A model generated the notes under the pieces. The model was not told the DNA's origin. It saw nothing but the letters and a program-made list of their open reading frames with translations, and searched no databases. Below are positions 10,788 through 23,159 of a DNA stretch of 64,000 nt, in pieces. A program made the translations under genes and the position numbers. Source of the stretch: Pterois miles (taxonomy: Eukaryota > Chordata > Actinopteri > Perciformes > Scorpaenidae). Position 1 is the stretch's first letter, and each line of letters opens with the position of its first letter. Location of the stretch: the NCBI GenBank assembly GCA_947000775.1, contig CAMQGK010000144.1, positions 10,147,001 to 10,211,000 of the forward strand, read 5' to 3'.

Positions 10788-12790
10788 TCACCGACACCCA
10801 TCACCCTCCAGAGAGAGGACGTAGAGATGGAAGGTAGTTAGGATAGGATGTCCTTCAGCGTCTGGAACACACTTTTCTACTTGTTCAATCAGTCTGTTGA
10901 GGCAGGTGCACCATTCTTTGTGATGGTGTGGGGAGGTAGCAGGGAAAAAAAAAAAAAAAAAAAAAAACAACAGACTACAGAGGCAGCTCTGTGAATCTGG
11001 TGTAGAACTGAAGCACCTTCAGCCTTTGAATTCAGAACCTCACTGCACAACATGGAGTGCTTTAGATAACGGCTGAACTGGGTTTTTCATACATATTGTG
11101 CCTTAATCTGGATTGCCTAAGAAGTTAGTCACTGCATTTGTACATTTTTGTGGTAGTTATCCACATGCTGTATGACCATATAGAGTAGATAATGTATGCT
11201 TAGTGGAGCAAACAAATACAAAGACAAACACAGAACAAGATAAAACAAATAAAAAAAGACAAGTTTAATCCAATGTAAAAATGACCCAAAAGACAGTCTC
11301 ATCCCAGCAGAATGTCCTCTTTGTTGAACATGTTTGTGAGTGTTGCTCCCATTATTTTATGCGCTTCAAACAGTCTTGCACAACACTGAAAAAAAAAAAA
11401 AAAAATGTCAAAACTAACTAAGACCAATGGCAGGTTAAAGCTCTCTGGGTCTGGTGCTGTTTCAGCGCACAGTGTGCTCACTCTGTTATACGCATTAATG
11501 GGAGTGTTTTTCATGGATAAAGACTCCTACATTGACTGATGGTGCTGAAAAGGGAAAGCTTATTTTGCTACTATTAATGCCTTTGCTGCTCCAAAGTAAA
11601 AATTATGTTGTAATGTACATTATAGATGGAATTGGAGGAAAATATACATGTGGATTCACAGAGAAAATGAATTCAAGGACAATTGTTAATATTCAACATT
11701 GCCTTGCAAACTCTAGTTTCGGAAATTATAAATTCTGTCTCAGTGGTATATATAAGGTATATACAGGACATGTGTGTTATGGAAAATCAAAAGTAGCCTT
11801 ACATTTTGACTTTTTGGAAGTAAAATCATTGCATGTGAGAATGTATTATAGCCCCTTTGTTAAACATCATCTAAATATCATCTGTGAATATGAACAACAC
11901 CATCACACAACTACGCCACTGAACACTGTAATGTGAACCTGTAAATGAATTAGATCAGTTTACTGAGACAAAATGCGGCATTTTTCCCAACTAACACAAT
12001 GTGGAGTAGCTGCAAGTCTTGAATAAAGTACAAGTTTAGTTCTCAGCTGTCTGGTGAAGGTGACTGCAGGATGATAACTTTGGATTGTTCGTCTAGTGGT
12101 CTTTGGGGAGTTGCTAATATTCATAAATGCTTCATAAATGTTTGAGCCACAGACAACCTTACAAGATGTACATTTCCCTTTCTTGTGCAACACACGAACA
12201 CACACCCACACATGAAATGTAATTATTCTCCTTTGTTAATAATGTACTGCCCTGACTGCCACATAAATGTCAGCATACAAGTGAATGCTATAGCTTGGTA
12301 CTACTTTAATGTTTAACCTGTTTGTGTAGCTCAAAATTAATCAGTCATGGTATAAAACCCAAATATATTAACTCTGAAATCTTAATTTCTAGTAATTTCC
12401 CTCCAGCTATGCAAAGCTAATTAGCTCTGCATCACCAACAATATCAATATAGTCAATAATATAATCACCATCAATAATCTAGGGGTGAATCTTGGGAGTG
12501 GCTCACAAACTGTAAAAATATATTAAGTAATAAAGTAAATTAAAATGTATTTGCTGGTATTCTATTAAACATGGGAGCACATTAAACTTGATTGTAGAGT
12601 ATGGCTTTACATAATGTATGTATCATGCCTTAGATTGAGGTTCCTCCAAGGAAAAACCCAGACTACCAAGGTCAAAAACATTATGATACTTGCTTCATTG
12701 ATTATATCATAATTTTTATATTTCCAACAGCGCCTTAAAGGCAACATCACATCAGTGTGCTAAAGGGGCCCTGTGGAGTTTTTTTTGTAA
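10788..12790. other. Unassigned sequence with poly-A tracts
   Basis: Long A-runs lie at 10945-10966 and about 11389-11405. The 134-codon open frame at 11532-11936 (+) has no recognisable domain, signal peptide or splice context and is about what chance gives in AT-rich DNA of this length. No gene supported. Confidence 0.45.
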
Positions 12791-12799
12791 ACATCCAAA

Positions 12800-13490
12800 C
12801 ACACTATAGACTGTATATAAAGATGGACGGGATGCAGCCAAAAGTAAAGCCAAAATAACTTGATCGCCCCCTGGTGGCTGGCTGCAGAATAGGTCATAAA
12901 TCCCATCCCCTCCATGTTAATGGATGGGACATGGGCCAAACTAAATAGTTAAAGTGCACGTCAAATAAATTTTTCCAAAAATGGTTTCTGTCATTTTAGA
13001 TCACACTGACAGATGTTCAAGTGTTAATTTTTTTGATAACTTTGGTATTAATTTGCTATTTGATGCTCTAAAAAAGGGGTGAGACAGTAGTAGTCACCGA
13101 GCTGGAGGCTCAAGACTTGTACGAAGATGTAACTTTAACTTTCCATAACTGTCACGAATCTGTTACAAATATGTGTAAATATGATCATAAATTTAGTTAT
13201 AGAGATATTATGGTTCGCTGTTAAGTCTTTCTAGCCAAACAGCTCCCATGGTGCTAACATAACATAAGCTAGGTGGCTAATGCTAGCAAACTGCAGCATG
13301 CTTGACTCGTGATTGGCTCAGGCAGGTGTGTGGGCAGGACCTCGATACTGTAGATCCAGCCCCCTGATACTACTGTGCAGACTCTGGCTCCAAATGATGT
13401 CAAAATCTCAAGATGGCAGCTCCTGTATCTGGCATTCGTACAATGGGAATAAGTGGAGATACGTTGTACTCACCAAAATGTGTTGTATGT
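12800..13490. repeat. Interspersed repeat family E, longer copy
   Basis: The left end reads ATAGACTGTATATAAAGATG, followed by CGCCCCCTGGTGGCTGGCTG, GCAGAATAGGTCATAAATCC and CCATGTTAATGGATGGGAC. The right part contains TGGCTCCAAATGATGTC and AAGATGGCAGCTCC. The left end is the complement of the TATACAGTCTATG end of the copy at 52.6 kb, so the family has inverted ends. The right boundary is approximate. Confidence 0.7.
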
Positions 13491-13612
13491 ATCCCTGAGC
13501 TTTAAAAACAAACATTGAATGTGTTTTCTTCCTCATATAACATTTCCAAAGCCAATTTTTAAGCATTTTAAATCCAGCATCATTTACATCCATTTCTTAC
13601 TAGCTAACACTG

Positions 13613-13948
13613 GGGGCGGCAGTAGCTCAGTCTGTAGGGAGTTGGCTTGGGAACCGGAGGGTCACCGGTTCAAGTCCCGACATGGACCAAAAACTGAGTG
13701 TGAACTGGTAGCTGGAGAGGTGCCAGTTTACCTCTTGGGCACTGCCGAGGTGCCCCTGAGCAAGGCACCAAACCCCCAACTGCTCAGGGCGCTTGTCAGG
13801 AGCAGCCCCCTCACTCTGACACCTCTCCAATTGTTGCATGTATATGGACCTGTTTGTGCATGTGTGTGTATTAGTTAACAGAGTGAAAAAAATTGAATTT
13901 CCCCTAGCGGGACTAATAAAGGACTATCTTCTTCTTCTTATCTTCTTC
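13613..13948 (+). mobile_element. SINE-A copy 2, full length
   Basis: Same head (A box TAGCTCAGTCTGTAGGGAG, B box GGTTCAAGTCC), body and GGGACTAATAAAGG end as the 2.9-kb copy, then an impure (CTT)n tail interrupted by AT. It includes CATGTATATGGACCTG, a segment shorter or absent in the other copies. Confidence 0.92.
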
Positions 13949-13959
13949 AATCTTCTTTT

Positions 13960-14690
13960 TCACTGCCTTTGCTGGCGTATGACTGCATATCTTGGCCACC
14001 TGTAGATCAGGGGAATTGTGTGAAACCATTGGCAGGACTGTGTATCATGTCACCCTCATGCTTGCATGTGCACCGTCGTGTGCAGTTCACAAGATAAACA
14101 AAATGCAAACCCACTCATAGAATAACAGCTCCATAGCGCTACTACAGTGGAAAAACACTCCACATGGAACCTCTGAGTTAATTTGTTCATCATTCAATCT
14201 TCAGCTCATATAAAAATCATATAAAAATATAGTGGCCTCAGGCGATGTGATGAACTTATGACCTTGCACACAAATACTGAATGGTGTCGGTCTACGACAG
14301 AACTGTACACTACATGGGCCCCAATACAAATCCTACTCCAGATGGCCAGTCCTCTCCCTGGCCTCAACCGTGCTTTTGGAATAGGAAACCTACAGTGACT
14401 CCAGTGGAGGTGAAGCAACAATTAGCCAATGTCCACCCATTCACTGCTGCAAACGACTGAAAGGATGTTAACAAAAGGTTAAAAAAAAAAAAAAAAAAAC
14501 ACTTTAGACGGTGGCCTCTTGGAAGACAGCACAGTCATTCATATGGTTTGTTCATTTTGCCAGGAGGCAAAGAGAGATGTGCAGTGGGAATATGAGCTCT
14601 GACTCAGCCAAGAGAACCAGTGAAGCGAACTAACTCAATAGATATTGGCCCAAGAAATGCCAAACCCAACATACATGTAGCACAGAGTGG
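13960..14690. other. Unassigned sequence
   Basis: No gene or family recognised. A poly-A run lies at about 14481-14499. Confidence 0.4.
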
Positions 14691-14696
14691 CTCCCT

Positions 14697-15252
14697 TATG
14701 GCATGTTTCCACCATGCAGTTTGGTTCAGTTCGTTACACATTAGAACGGATATTTTTATATTCCCATTGGCAAAAGTTGTGGATGGTACCAACAGAACCA
14801 CTCAATTTTTGGTACCACACTGGTCGAGGTTCCAAGCGAGCCCAGCCAATACTAGATACAGTTAAAACGCTGCAGACCACTGACTGGTCAGAGAGAATCC
14901 TCACTAGCACGACACGGTACATCCTGCATAACATGTTTCAATAGCCAAGCTGCCAACAATATATTTGACTCAGATTTAAAAAAAAAAAAACAGCAGCTGT
15001 CAAAACTACACAGTACATAATTGGTAGTGCAGGTGCAAACAAATCTTTTTTGTTGCCATTGGAATGAATCAGTGAAGATGATATCATAGCAGTTTAATGC
15101 GCTGTTGCTACGGCAATCAGCTGAGGATCCCACCTATACTGAGGCCGTACTATCTGCAGTGGAAACACGGCTAGAAAAAAGGTATCTGGTAACAAAAGGG
15201 AGTTGAGTCAAGTCGAGCAGAACCATATACCGTGCAGCTGAAACACAGCTTT
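14697..15252. mobile_element. hAT-like MITE with GTTTCCAC ends
   Basis: The left end reads GCATGTTTCCACCATGCAG followed by a GGTTCAGTTCG subterminal block. The right end, read on the minus strand, is GCTGTGTTTCAGCTGCACGG. A second inward-facing end at about 15150-15172 (GCAGTGGAAACACGGC) could be the true terminus. Ends of this kind are typical of short teleost hAT derivatives. No clear 8-bp target duplication. No transposase. Confidence 0.6.
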
Positions 15253-15269
15253 AGTAGCAGTTTACCAGA

Positions 15270-17060
15270 AAATAGCTATCACCTCATGAAGGTGTGATGG
15301 TCAAAGTTGGTTTTATGTAGCTATAAATGTGTGTGTTCTTTTTTTCATGATTCTTTTCTGACAGATGAAAAAAAACAAACAAAATCCTTAAAAAATCATC
15401 TGAAAAGCTGTTTTGTAAGTTAAGTTTAAAGCGGGTTTATTTATAACACCTTCTTTGAAAATTACTTCTTGGGCTTTTACAGAGTGACATCTGATTGATG
15501 CTTAATTTGAAAATTGGTTGAGAAGAGAGAGGTGGTAAAAACAGCACATAAAAGAATAAGAAGGGAGAATAAATTATAGTGCTAAAGTTTTAAATTGTGG
15601 CATTGATTAATATAGAAATTAAATGCTCCACAGAAATGACTCATGTTTTATTTGTATTTTTGCAGTCATGATGTAAAAAAACCCAAATTGTGAGCGTAGA
15701 CTGTATATTATTCAGAGAGCGACGTCACTGCAGGAATATTTTTGGGCTTGGTTGACTGAAATAACACAGACACCGGTAACATACTGTGTGTAGAATGCTT
15801 CTCACGTCTGCCCTAAATTCAGGTCTGTAAAAAGGATAGGACATTGAGGAACAACAAAAAAGACACTAATAATTCGGCTATAACGAAAGGTTAAAGATAT
15901 GCCATTATTTTGTTGAATTATAACCTTAAAGATCCTGTTAAGCCCAGATAATAGATCTCCTACAAGTAGTAATGGTTTTTAATAAATCTTTCAAAACCTC
16001 AAAAAATAAGTGATATTATATATCATGCCTCTATTTACATATTTCCCTTCATATATTTATTTTGATAAGATACTATCAAGATCATTGCACATTGATATAT
16101 TACATTTAAGTAAAATAAAGACATCTTAGTCAGTCGTGCTCTTATTACGCTCTTCATTTAAACAGCCCTCGGAGCTGCAGTGCAGCCTACGCTATAGGAT
16201 CAATGCCAGGACCAATTCATCTATCTTCTAATTATTACCTTAAGATGTTCCGTGTGCAGCATCATACCAGTATCCAATCAAATCCAATTAACACTGGTGG
16301 CCCCCTCCAGAAAACTGCATTGTGGAGGGATTACACAGCTATTTGTGCCAGTCTGATTAATGGCCGCAGTAATTAATGCTGAAGGGGTCTGTCCGAGTGC
16401 CTCAGTGTAGAGGAGCATACAGCAGTGAGCCAGCTGCAGCGAACACAGCTAATACTAACACAAGCACACACACCCAACACCTGGATGCATCCTCTCATGT
16501 GCGCACATGTTGCACACAATATGAGGCTTATTTGGGAAGTTTTGTGCCTCTGATATACAGTATATAGATAAAGCACTATATGCAAAAAACTCCATATGTA
16601 TACTTCCATATGTGCTTTTATATACAAAACTTCAAAAAACAAAAGTTGGATGCATAAATCAAACAGTTGTAACGAAAAAAACTATATCACTGATTCTTAT
16701 TTTCTTGTTCTTTTTTTTTAACAAAAACGCCACAGTTTTTCCCACCTTTTATCTAAAGCAGGCATCTGAGTGCTCAATTTACCAAACATACACTCATACA
16801 TCATGCACACGGTCAGAGAGACAGAGACAGTGAGAGTGGAGGCGGAGGCACACTGAGTGAAAGAGTCGAACAGATGTGGAATGACAGTAGCAGAACTGAG
16901 CTAAATTGAGTTAGAGAACCCTCCTCCGCTCGAATCAGCAGCATATTATTTGACTTCCTGTTTCATAAGATGCTTAAAATGTGCATATCATTAACAAAAC
17001 AACAATAGTGTACAGTTTGTGCCACGCAGGGCCACTGCTAGCAATTTGGGTGCCCTAGCC
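15270..17060. other. Unassigned sequence with a possible conserved non-coding block
   Basis: No gene recognised. The stretch 16140-16480 is low in simple repeats and holds paired homeodomain-like cores (GATTAATGG and AGTAATTAATG at about 16355-16378). An AAATAAATAAATAG microsatellite closes the region (17066-17092). Confidence 0.35.
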
Positions 17061-17110
17061 CCCAATTAAATAAATAAATAGATAAATAAATAATGAGCAA
17101 ATGGGATTAT

Positions 17111-17485
17111 GGGGCTGCACGGTGGTGCAGTGATTAGCGCTGTCGCCTCACAGCAAGAGGGTCACAGGTTCAAATCCGGCTTGGGGCTCTTCTGTGTGGA
17201 GTTTGCATGTGTTTGCGTGGGTTTTCTCCAGATTCTCCGGCTTCCTCCCACAGTCCAAAGACATGCAGTTTAGGTTAACTGATGACTCTAAATTGCCTGC
17301 AGGTGTGGATGTGAGTGTGAATGGTTGTCTGTCTCTATGTTGTCTGTCTCTATGTGCCCTGCGATGGACTGGCGACCTGTCCAGGGTGAACCCCACCTTC
17401 GCCCAATGCCAGCTGGGATCGGCTCCAGCCCCCCCGTGACCCCTAACGGGATAAGCGGTTGAAGATGGATGGATGGATGAATCAC
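17111..17485 (+). mobile_element. SINE-B copy 1 with 9-bp target-site duplication
   Basis: The head has a tRNA-like A box (GGTGCAGTGATTAGC) and B box (GGTTCAAATCC). The body carries CTTCCTCCCACAGTCCAAAG, GATGACTCTAAATTGCC and GGACTGGCGACCTGTCCAGG, then a (GATG)n tail. TGGGATTAT lies on both sides (17102-17110 and 17486-17494), an exact target-site duplication. It sits at the 3' side of the minus-strand LINE. The 177-aa minus-strand frame spanning this SINE and the LINE is an artefact. Confidence 0.92.
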
Positions 17486-18308
17486 TGGGATTATTATGAT
17501 CAGTGTCCAAGACAAATAGACCATCCTGATGCTTTTTCCAAGCTTGAGAAACAGAAATAGCCAACTTATAAGCATTAAAATTAAACAGCCATTTCATCAT
17601 CCAAGCACCAAAACATTTCTGGATTTTGAACATTTCATTTAAGTTAGAAGTTCGTAACTCACTGTAGTATGGACAATACAAAAGAACTCACATACTTCAC
17701 ACAACCCACGATTGTCCTCCTGGATATTTTTAGATTCTTGTTCTTGACTGTGCAAATAAACCCCTTTGACTCCTTGATAAGTTTGCTCAAACATAAGGTT
17801 CAGCGCCATAACTGGGCTTGATTTGAATATAAGTTTGTAATTTTGGTTTTAACAATATATCTTTCAACCATTTGTCTTCAAATCTAGCAAATAACTTTTT
17901 TCCAATTGTGCTCATTCTGCATGACAAATTCCATATATTGTCACTCAAAAACAGCACACATTTCAGTAACCTATGGAGTATTATGTGATGTACTTAATAC
18001 AAACTTTCTTGTTAATCCTGTGTTCTGACATATTAAGTAAACCATTCCACAGTCTCATCATTTCACATTTTGGGATTGTTGAACCAGGAATCCCTCCCAT
18101 ATCACCCTGAACAGCCTAAATAGGAGTAAACTTATGAAACCCTAAAATCACCATGCAGCTTAATTTAAGCATAATTTAATATGTGGAGACACATGCATAG
18201 AGTTGTGAGTTAAATACCCAAGATCTTTACAAACTTTGAATTTGTTGTCAACAGACCCTAATGCTTTGCCAGCTAAACCTGACAATACTTTAATTACAAC
18301 TTCATAGG

Positions 18309-19260
18309 TCATAAATTCATCAAGTGTAAATCCCAGATATTTGTATTCAGGTATACTGTATATAGTATGCCAACCTTAGTCCAAAAAGTCAGTTTTTTCC
18401 TACTTCTTTCAATTCCCTTATTCCTGAAATGAACAATCTGTATTTTACTTAAATTTATTGACAACCTCCATCTGTAACACCAGGTCTTTAACAAATTCAA
18501 AATATTTTGTAAATCATCCTCAGATTCAGCCAGTAGAGCAATATCATCTGCATACAACAAAATTCCCAGAGTTAAATCATCCAATGTGTAGCCAAGTTAG
18601 ATTCATTTCAAGGGCCAAGTCCTTTTCATAAACTGAACAGGGTAGGAGAAAGAACATCACCTTGTTTAACACCAAAGGGAGTACATCTGCCATCTACCCC
18701 TTTTTTCACTTTTAAAAGTTTTAAGCCAGTAAATCTATATGAATCCAATCAAAATCCTTTTGGAAATCAACAAAGCATACAAAACCAGATTCTTGCTCTA
18801 ACAACAGTTGAAATTGAAAGAATATGATCAACGCAGGCTTGATTTTTCCAAAACCCATTCTGCTCATCAACCAAATATTCCAGGTACTGGGTCAGCCAAA
18901 CATTCAAAAGACTACAACACACTTTATACATGGTACTAAGAAGGCTGATTCACCTTTTATTAAGAGGTATTCTTGGATCAGTCATTGATGATTTTGGAAT
19001 GGTTTAATGATGGATTTATACCATGTAGAAGGAATAATACTGCATTTAAAGCAAAATATAAATAAACAGAAAAGCATGTTTAGAAGTGGTGTTGACTTGA
19101 GTACTTCATCTGGGATTCCCTCCACACCTACAGCTTTTTTCAACTTTGACCTGTCTATAGCAGCTCTCACTTCCTCTAAAAATACAAATATATATGTATA
19201 TATGTATATATATGTAAATGTATACAAAAATACATTTGCTGTATACCATTTTAGGTTCAT
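18309..19260 (-). pseudogene. LINE reverse transcriptase domain, broken
   Basis: The piece at about 18982-19260 carries EVRAAIDRSKLKKAVGVEG then IPDEVLKS, the conserved early RT motif (K-x-x-G-x-DGIP type) with the aspartate changed to glutamate. The middle 18600-18980 still encodes LLST-x-YK-like and DEQNGF-like remnants across several frames. The piece at 18309-18584 carries LLYADDIALLAESEDDLQ, where YADD (18543-18554) is the catalytic metal-binding box, then WCYRWRLSINLSK, another conserved RT block. In a live element the enzyme would copy its RNA into the target site. In-frame stops between the pieces and the altered motif make it a pseudogene. Confidence 0.85.
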
Positions 19261-19479
19261 ATTTCTCTCCTTTTAAATCACATACTTCTCTAAAAAAACA
19301 TTAGCATCAAAAGTGGATGGAATATACTTTCCTGAAAATAAATCTGCAAAATCTTGCTCCCATTTATCTCAGAACAAACTCTTTACTTTCAATACTATTA
19401 TTACTTACAACTGTTGTTGTAGATTATTGGTTTGTAAAGTGATCAAACTTTAATGACTTGAGCTTGCTTATATCTATCC

Positions 19480-20200
19480 CTCAGCTGTTGTCTGGTCCCA
19501 GGGTCCTTATATCTAAGAAATTCTCTTTCAGACATTTTCTTTTCATTTCTCAGCTTTTAAAGGTGGGAGTTCCCGTAAGGCTTAAAGCACTTTCTCTTCT
19601 GAGCCTTATTTCTAAAGTTAACATATCACTGAACTGATACCATCCATCAACACTACTCTGTGTACAATTTTCAAGTTGTCTAATAATAATAATAATAAAC
19701 TCTAATAAAGCAGAGCGACACATATTAGAGGCTAGAAAATCCTCAGGAAAAGTTATAAATCTTCTCGTTTGAACAACTGATACGTTTTCCTCAATTATTT
19801 GAACCCCAACCCTAAATTTTACCATCAATAAGGAATGATCAGGTTAATGACATCTTTCTCCAATGAAACCAATACAAGCTGCATCATTACTGTTCATAAC
19901 ATCCAACGAGGTAATTACTTTAAAAACAACACAGGACGCCAGGCAGTCATGAGGTGTTATTATATAGTCCACCACAGCATTTCCTCTTAATAATATAGAT
20001 GTAAAATCACCATTGTTTGGATTAATTCTGCCATTTAAAACACAGTATTAAGAATCCCTATGGAGGTCCAGAAATGATTCACCGTGGCATCATTACTCAG
20101 ATCGATAGCAACTCGAGCTGGAACACTGTCTAAATCCCCAATACAATCCTCTTTATCAGCAATATGACTATTTAAGTCTCCACATAAGTAAATAATATAT
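19480..20200 (-). pseudogene. LINE endonuclease domain, broken
   Basis: Frame 20035-20220 reads CGDLNSHIADKEDCIGDLDS, the GDFN-x-R-type block of APE-like endonucleases encoded upstream of the RT in non-LTR elements. Farther on, around 19828-19850, DHSLLMVKFRVG gives the SDH-type catalytic block, here preceded by a stop and missing its serine. A (TAA)n-like run around 19683 adds a poly-isoleucine stretch. The domain would nick the target DNA. Several stops separate the blocks, so it is not functional. Confidence 0.7.
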
Positions 20201-20252
20201 TTGAGTAAGTAAATAACCATACACTATACACACACAGTAAATATAAATATAT

Positions 20253-21246
20253 TAGGGATGGGAACGGTTCAGGTACAAAACCGAACCGATCGGTTCGTTA
20301 GTCACAGTTTGGTCCGTGTATGTATCATTTGGTTCATTTGAAATAGGTTATGAGGCTGATTTTGTATTTTTTTTTCATCCCGTTTATTGTCACACTAGAA
20401 ATCTATGGAAAGAGGCTGCGACACGGGCAGACAGGGGTATGAGGTATAAGCACAATGTAGCTGAAGCTGCAGTCCTGCGTTGTTCATATCTCAATTTCAG
20501 CAATGGCGGACCAGATTTTGCTGCGTATGTGTTGTACCACCAATGATACGATGTGCTGATGACGCATGACCCAGCCTCCTTCCTTCTCAAACTTCTCAGC
20601 TGGCAGAGACATTGATGAAGTGCAGAGCACGGCTGTCCTTCTGTTAGGGAAATGGTGAGTGGACACAATAAAGTACAGGTAGATCCACCAGCATTGTTTC
20701 ACTCTGCTGTGTGGGAGCTTTACGGATTTGGTGTTCGGGATGACAGTGGCGGGAAAAAAGTGGTGGATGAAACATCAACTGTGCGTAAGCACTGTGTAAC
20801 ATGTGGCTTATGCTAGTGGCAATACTTCCAATATGACGGGGACATCACTCTGGTGTGTCCGTTGATAGAACGAGGAGGAGAGAGTTGGGGAGGAAACAGA
20901 AACTCCTTCTCCCAGCAGTATTTAAACAGCCTCAACATGCAGACTCAGACAGAGCAAAAACTTCATGTTGTTGGCCTTAGCCTCTGTGTTTTTTTTTATT
21001 ATTATTTTTTTAAATATCAGGGAATAGAGAGACATATGTTACTGTTGTAAAGGTCGCCGGCTGCCTTGATTCACTTTTTGTTGATGGCCGGAGCCTATGT
21101 TAGCCTAGTTATCTGTTGTTCAGGCAAATTTGAAATTGGCCTACTTGTTGTACCATAAATACCGTTTACTGCTGTACCGAACTGAACCAAAAACCGTGAC
21201 CCCAAACTGTGATATGAACCGAACCATTTATTTTATGAACCGTCCA
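20253..21246 (+). mobile_element. hAT element remnant with ZBED1-like BED-finger exon
   Basis: The left end reads TAGGGATGGGAACGGTTC with GAACCG-type subterminal repeats (ACCGAACCGATCGGTTCG). The right side reads CCGAACTGAACCAAAAACCG and GAACCGAACCATTTA, the inverted counterpart. A BED-finger coding piece lies inside. The right terminus is lost or masked by the adjoining SINE-B. No catalytic core is present, so it is non-autonomous. Confidence 0.75.
20652..20990 (+). pseudogene. hAT transposase BED zinc-finger fragment, frameshifted
   Basis: From the ATG at 20652 the frame reads SAVWELYGFGVRDDSGGKK, then VVDETSTVRKHCVTCG, the W-x-x-(F/Y) and C-x2-C parts of a BED finger, before a stop near 20814. 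The next frame continues YASGNTSNMTG, which is the region just before the histidine pair in this family. The H-x-H part is not intact, indicating a second indel. BED fingers bind transposon ends or promoters. The later residues QQYLNSLNMQTQTEQ may precede an old splice donor. No RNase H-like domain follows. Confidence 0.7.
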
Positions 21247-21502
21247 TTGCAGGGCACATAGAGACAGACAACATATAGACAACCATTCACGTTCACATTC
21301 ACACCTACGGGCAATTTAGAGTCATCAATTAACCTAAACAGCATGTCTTTGGACTGTGGGAGGAAGCCGGAGTACCCGGAGAAAACCCACGCTTACACGG
21401 GGAGAACATGCAAACTCCACACAGAAGAGCCCATAGCCGGAATCAAACCTGCGACCCTCTTGCTGTGAGGCAACAGCGCTAACCACTGCACCACCGTGCA
21501 GC

Positions 21503-21505
<3 letters not shown>
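21247..21505 (-). mobile_element. SINE-B copy 2, 3'-truncated
   Basis: Reverse complement of the SINE-B family: the head GGGCTGCACGGTGGTGCAG ends at 21505 and the body runs down to a GTCTCTATGTGCCCTGCAATGG block at 21247. The GGCGACCTGTCC end and (GATG)n tail are absent. The head directly abuts an (AT)n tract, and the truncated end abuts the hAT. Confidence 0.9.

Positions 21506-21558
<53 letters not shown>
21504..21558. repeat. (AT)n microsatellite
   Basis: About 27 uninterrupted AT units immediately upstream of the SINE-B head. Confidence 0.98.
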
Positions 21559-21559
<1 letters not shown>

Positions 21560-21561
<2 letters not shown>

Positions 21562-23150
21562 AGATAAGCAAGAATGGGAAGACTGCATTACACTCCTAAT
21601 ACAACTACAGCTATATCATTAATTCAGGAATTCAGGAAACAGGAAAATCCACAACAGACACTCCACTTGAGACTTGTGAAGCAGACATGGTGCAATGTAT
21701 AACTGAAGCACAGCCAGCCAAATAATTCATACAGCAATCTACTTGCAGCATCCGCTTCCTGAGATAACAATCCTCAGCATCTTCAATACAGAATTATCAC
21801 AGGTGGTTGGGAGGCCTTAAAGCTAATCTCCAGGATGTGACATGCAAATTCGAAGGCTCTTCCTTTGCTTCTCTTGGTGTGCATCTATCAGTCTATCAAC
21901 ATCAAATGTTCGTTATCGCTCAATGTTATCTCATATTTCAAAGGCTGTGTGTTGATATGGCATGACTCCAGCCTGATAAGAGCACAAACACCTGCTTGCT
22001 CTGCAGGCGTGCTGCTTGGAGAGCCCTTTACATTGGCTCTGGATTGCTTTGCTGAAATATGAAGTTTAATCTCTCTGTTTTTCACCTGCCTTTCCAAATC
22101 CTCTCCACGTCTTTTTCTCATACTGATGCGTAGTAATTTTTCATAAATTGTAGCACAAAGGACTGTGAATAGCTTTGCGAACACTTTGTGGAAATTGCTT
22201 TGACTTCAGGGAAGTTTTTCATATGTCCTTTTGTCCTTTTCTATTTCTTACATATCTTTTCGAGTCTTTGAATGAATGTTTGTGCACGCACGAGTGTGCT
22301 CGTCCAGGGCCGACTTCTGTAATGGTACAAACTGCTATCACTACGTTCTGTTTCGCACTGTAGGTTAACCACCACAACAGAGAAATTCACAATTCATGAG
22401 GTGCAAATACTCAGTATCTCAGTATTCTCTGAAGGCCATTTGAAGGGGAGGTGAAATGACTCATGAATGATGAATACAAAACTGTTCCCAAAATAAAACG
22501 TTAATCAGTGCTGTAGCTGACTGTTGGAACTGATGGAAAATGCAACACATGCAAAGCTTCTATGGTATTTCTTAATTGCACACTTTAAAAAAAGGAATGG
22601 ACATATTGTTAAATTTTGGCAATTTTGAGGCCATACATGACAAAAACAATTGCAGGATGAGATTAGGGATTATATCAGGCATGACTTATCAAATTACAGT
22701 TTTCATAACTTTTAATTACTGAACACTCAACAGCACGTTTCATAATTTTGTATTTGCAGGCACAGTGCTCACAAGGGGTGCATTTGGTAACACAGTGGTG
22801 GGATAAAGAAAAATGTATTATCGTCTCTGTAGTGGTGTGTTAGGCGTTGGTAACAATAATGGCAAATCACACTCATGCATGTATCAGTCAAGAGAGAGTT
22901 TATAGTATTTTACATAGATGTACAACTAGTCCCCAAAATACCAAACTAAAGCAGGTGAGCGAAAAACTTGCTGCTCCTCAGGAAAGTCTTGCTGTCAGCA
23001 GCAAAAAGCTGTACAGTGGGTGTAATGCAAAAATAGAGCCTAGTATAAGAAAACTGCTTCTGCCCTGGTATATGGGTTTAAACACCTGATTAAATAACTC
23101 TTAATTGGTTTAGTACTCCTTAAAGGCACAGGGAGCTATTGGCAGAAAAG
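21560..23150. other. Unassigned sequence
   Basis: No gene or family recognised; only short chance frames. A pyrimidine-rich block lies at about 22060-22270. Confidence 0.4.
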
Positions 23151-23159
23151 AAATATAAT

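Larger units (their letters stand above)
17495..20225 (-). mobile_element. Decayed non-LTR retrotransposon (LINE), endonuclease plus reverse transcriptase
   Basis: Read on the minus strand, the order is an APE-type endonuclease remnant, a reverse transcriptase remnant with a YADD box, then a C-terminal stretch with HCPYYSELR-like sequence (CPYYSELR near 17670). That order and the final cysteine-rich motif fit CR1/L2-type or related teleost LINEs; I cannot fix the clade. Many stops and frame changes interrupt it, so it is inactive. A small (TA)n expansion (about 19190-19220) lies inside. The 5' end runs up to the hAT at 20.25 kb. The 3' end is not defined because of the SINE-B insertion. Confidence 0.85.

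Noticed and set aside
11532..11936. 134-codon open frame on the plus strand
   Set aside because: No domain, splice or promoter context recognised. One frame of this length is roughly what chance gives in 64 kb of AT-rich sequence over six frames.
17148..17681. 177-codon minus-strand frame
   Set aside because: It is an artificial join of SINE-B antisense sequence and degraded LINE sequence.
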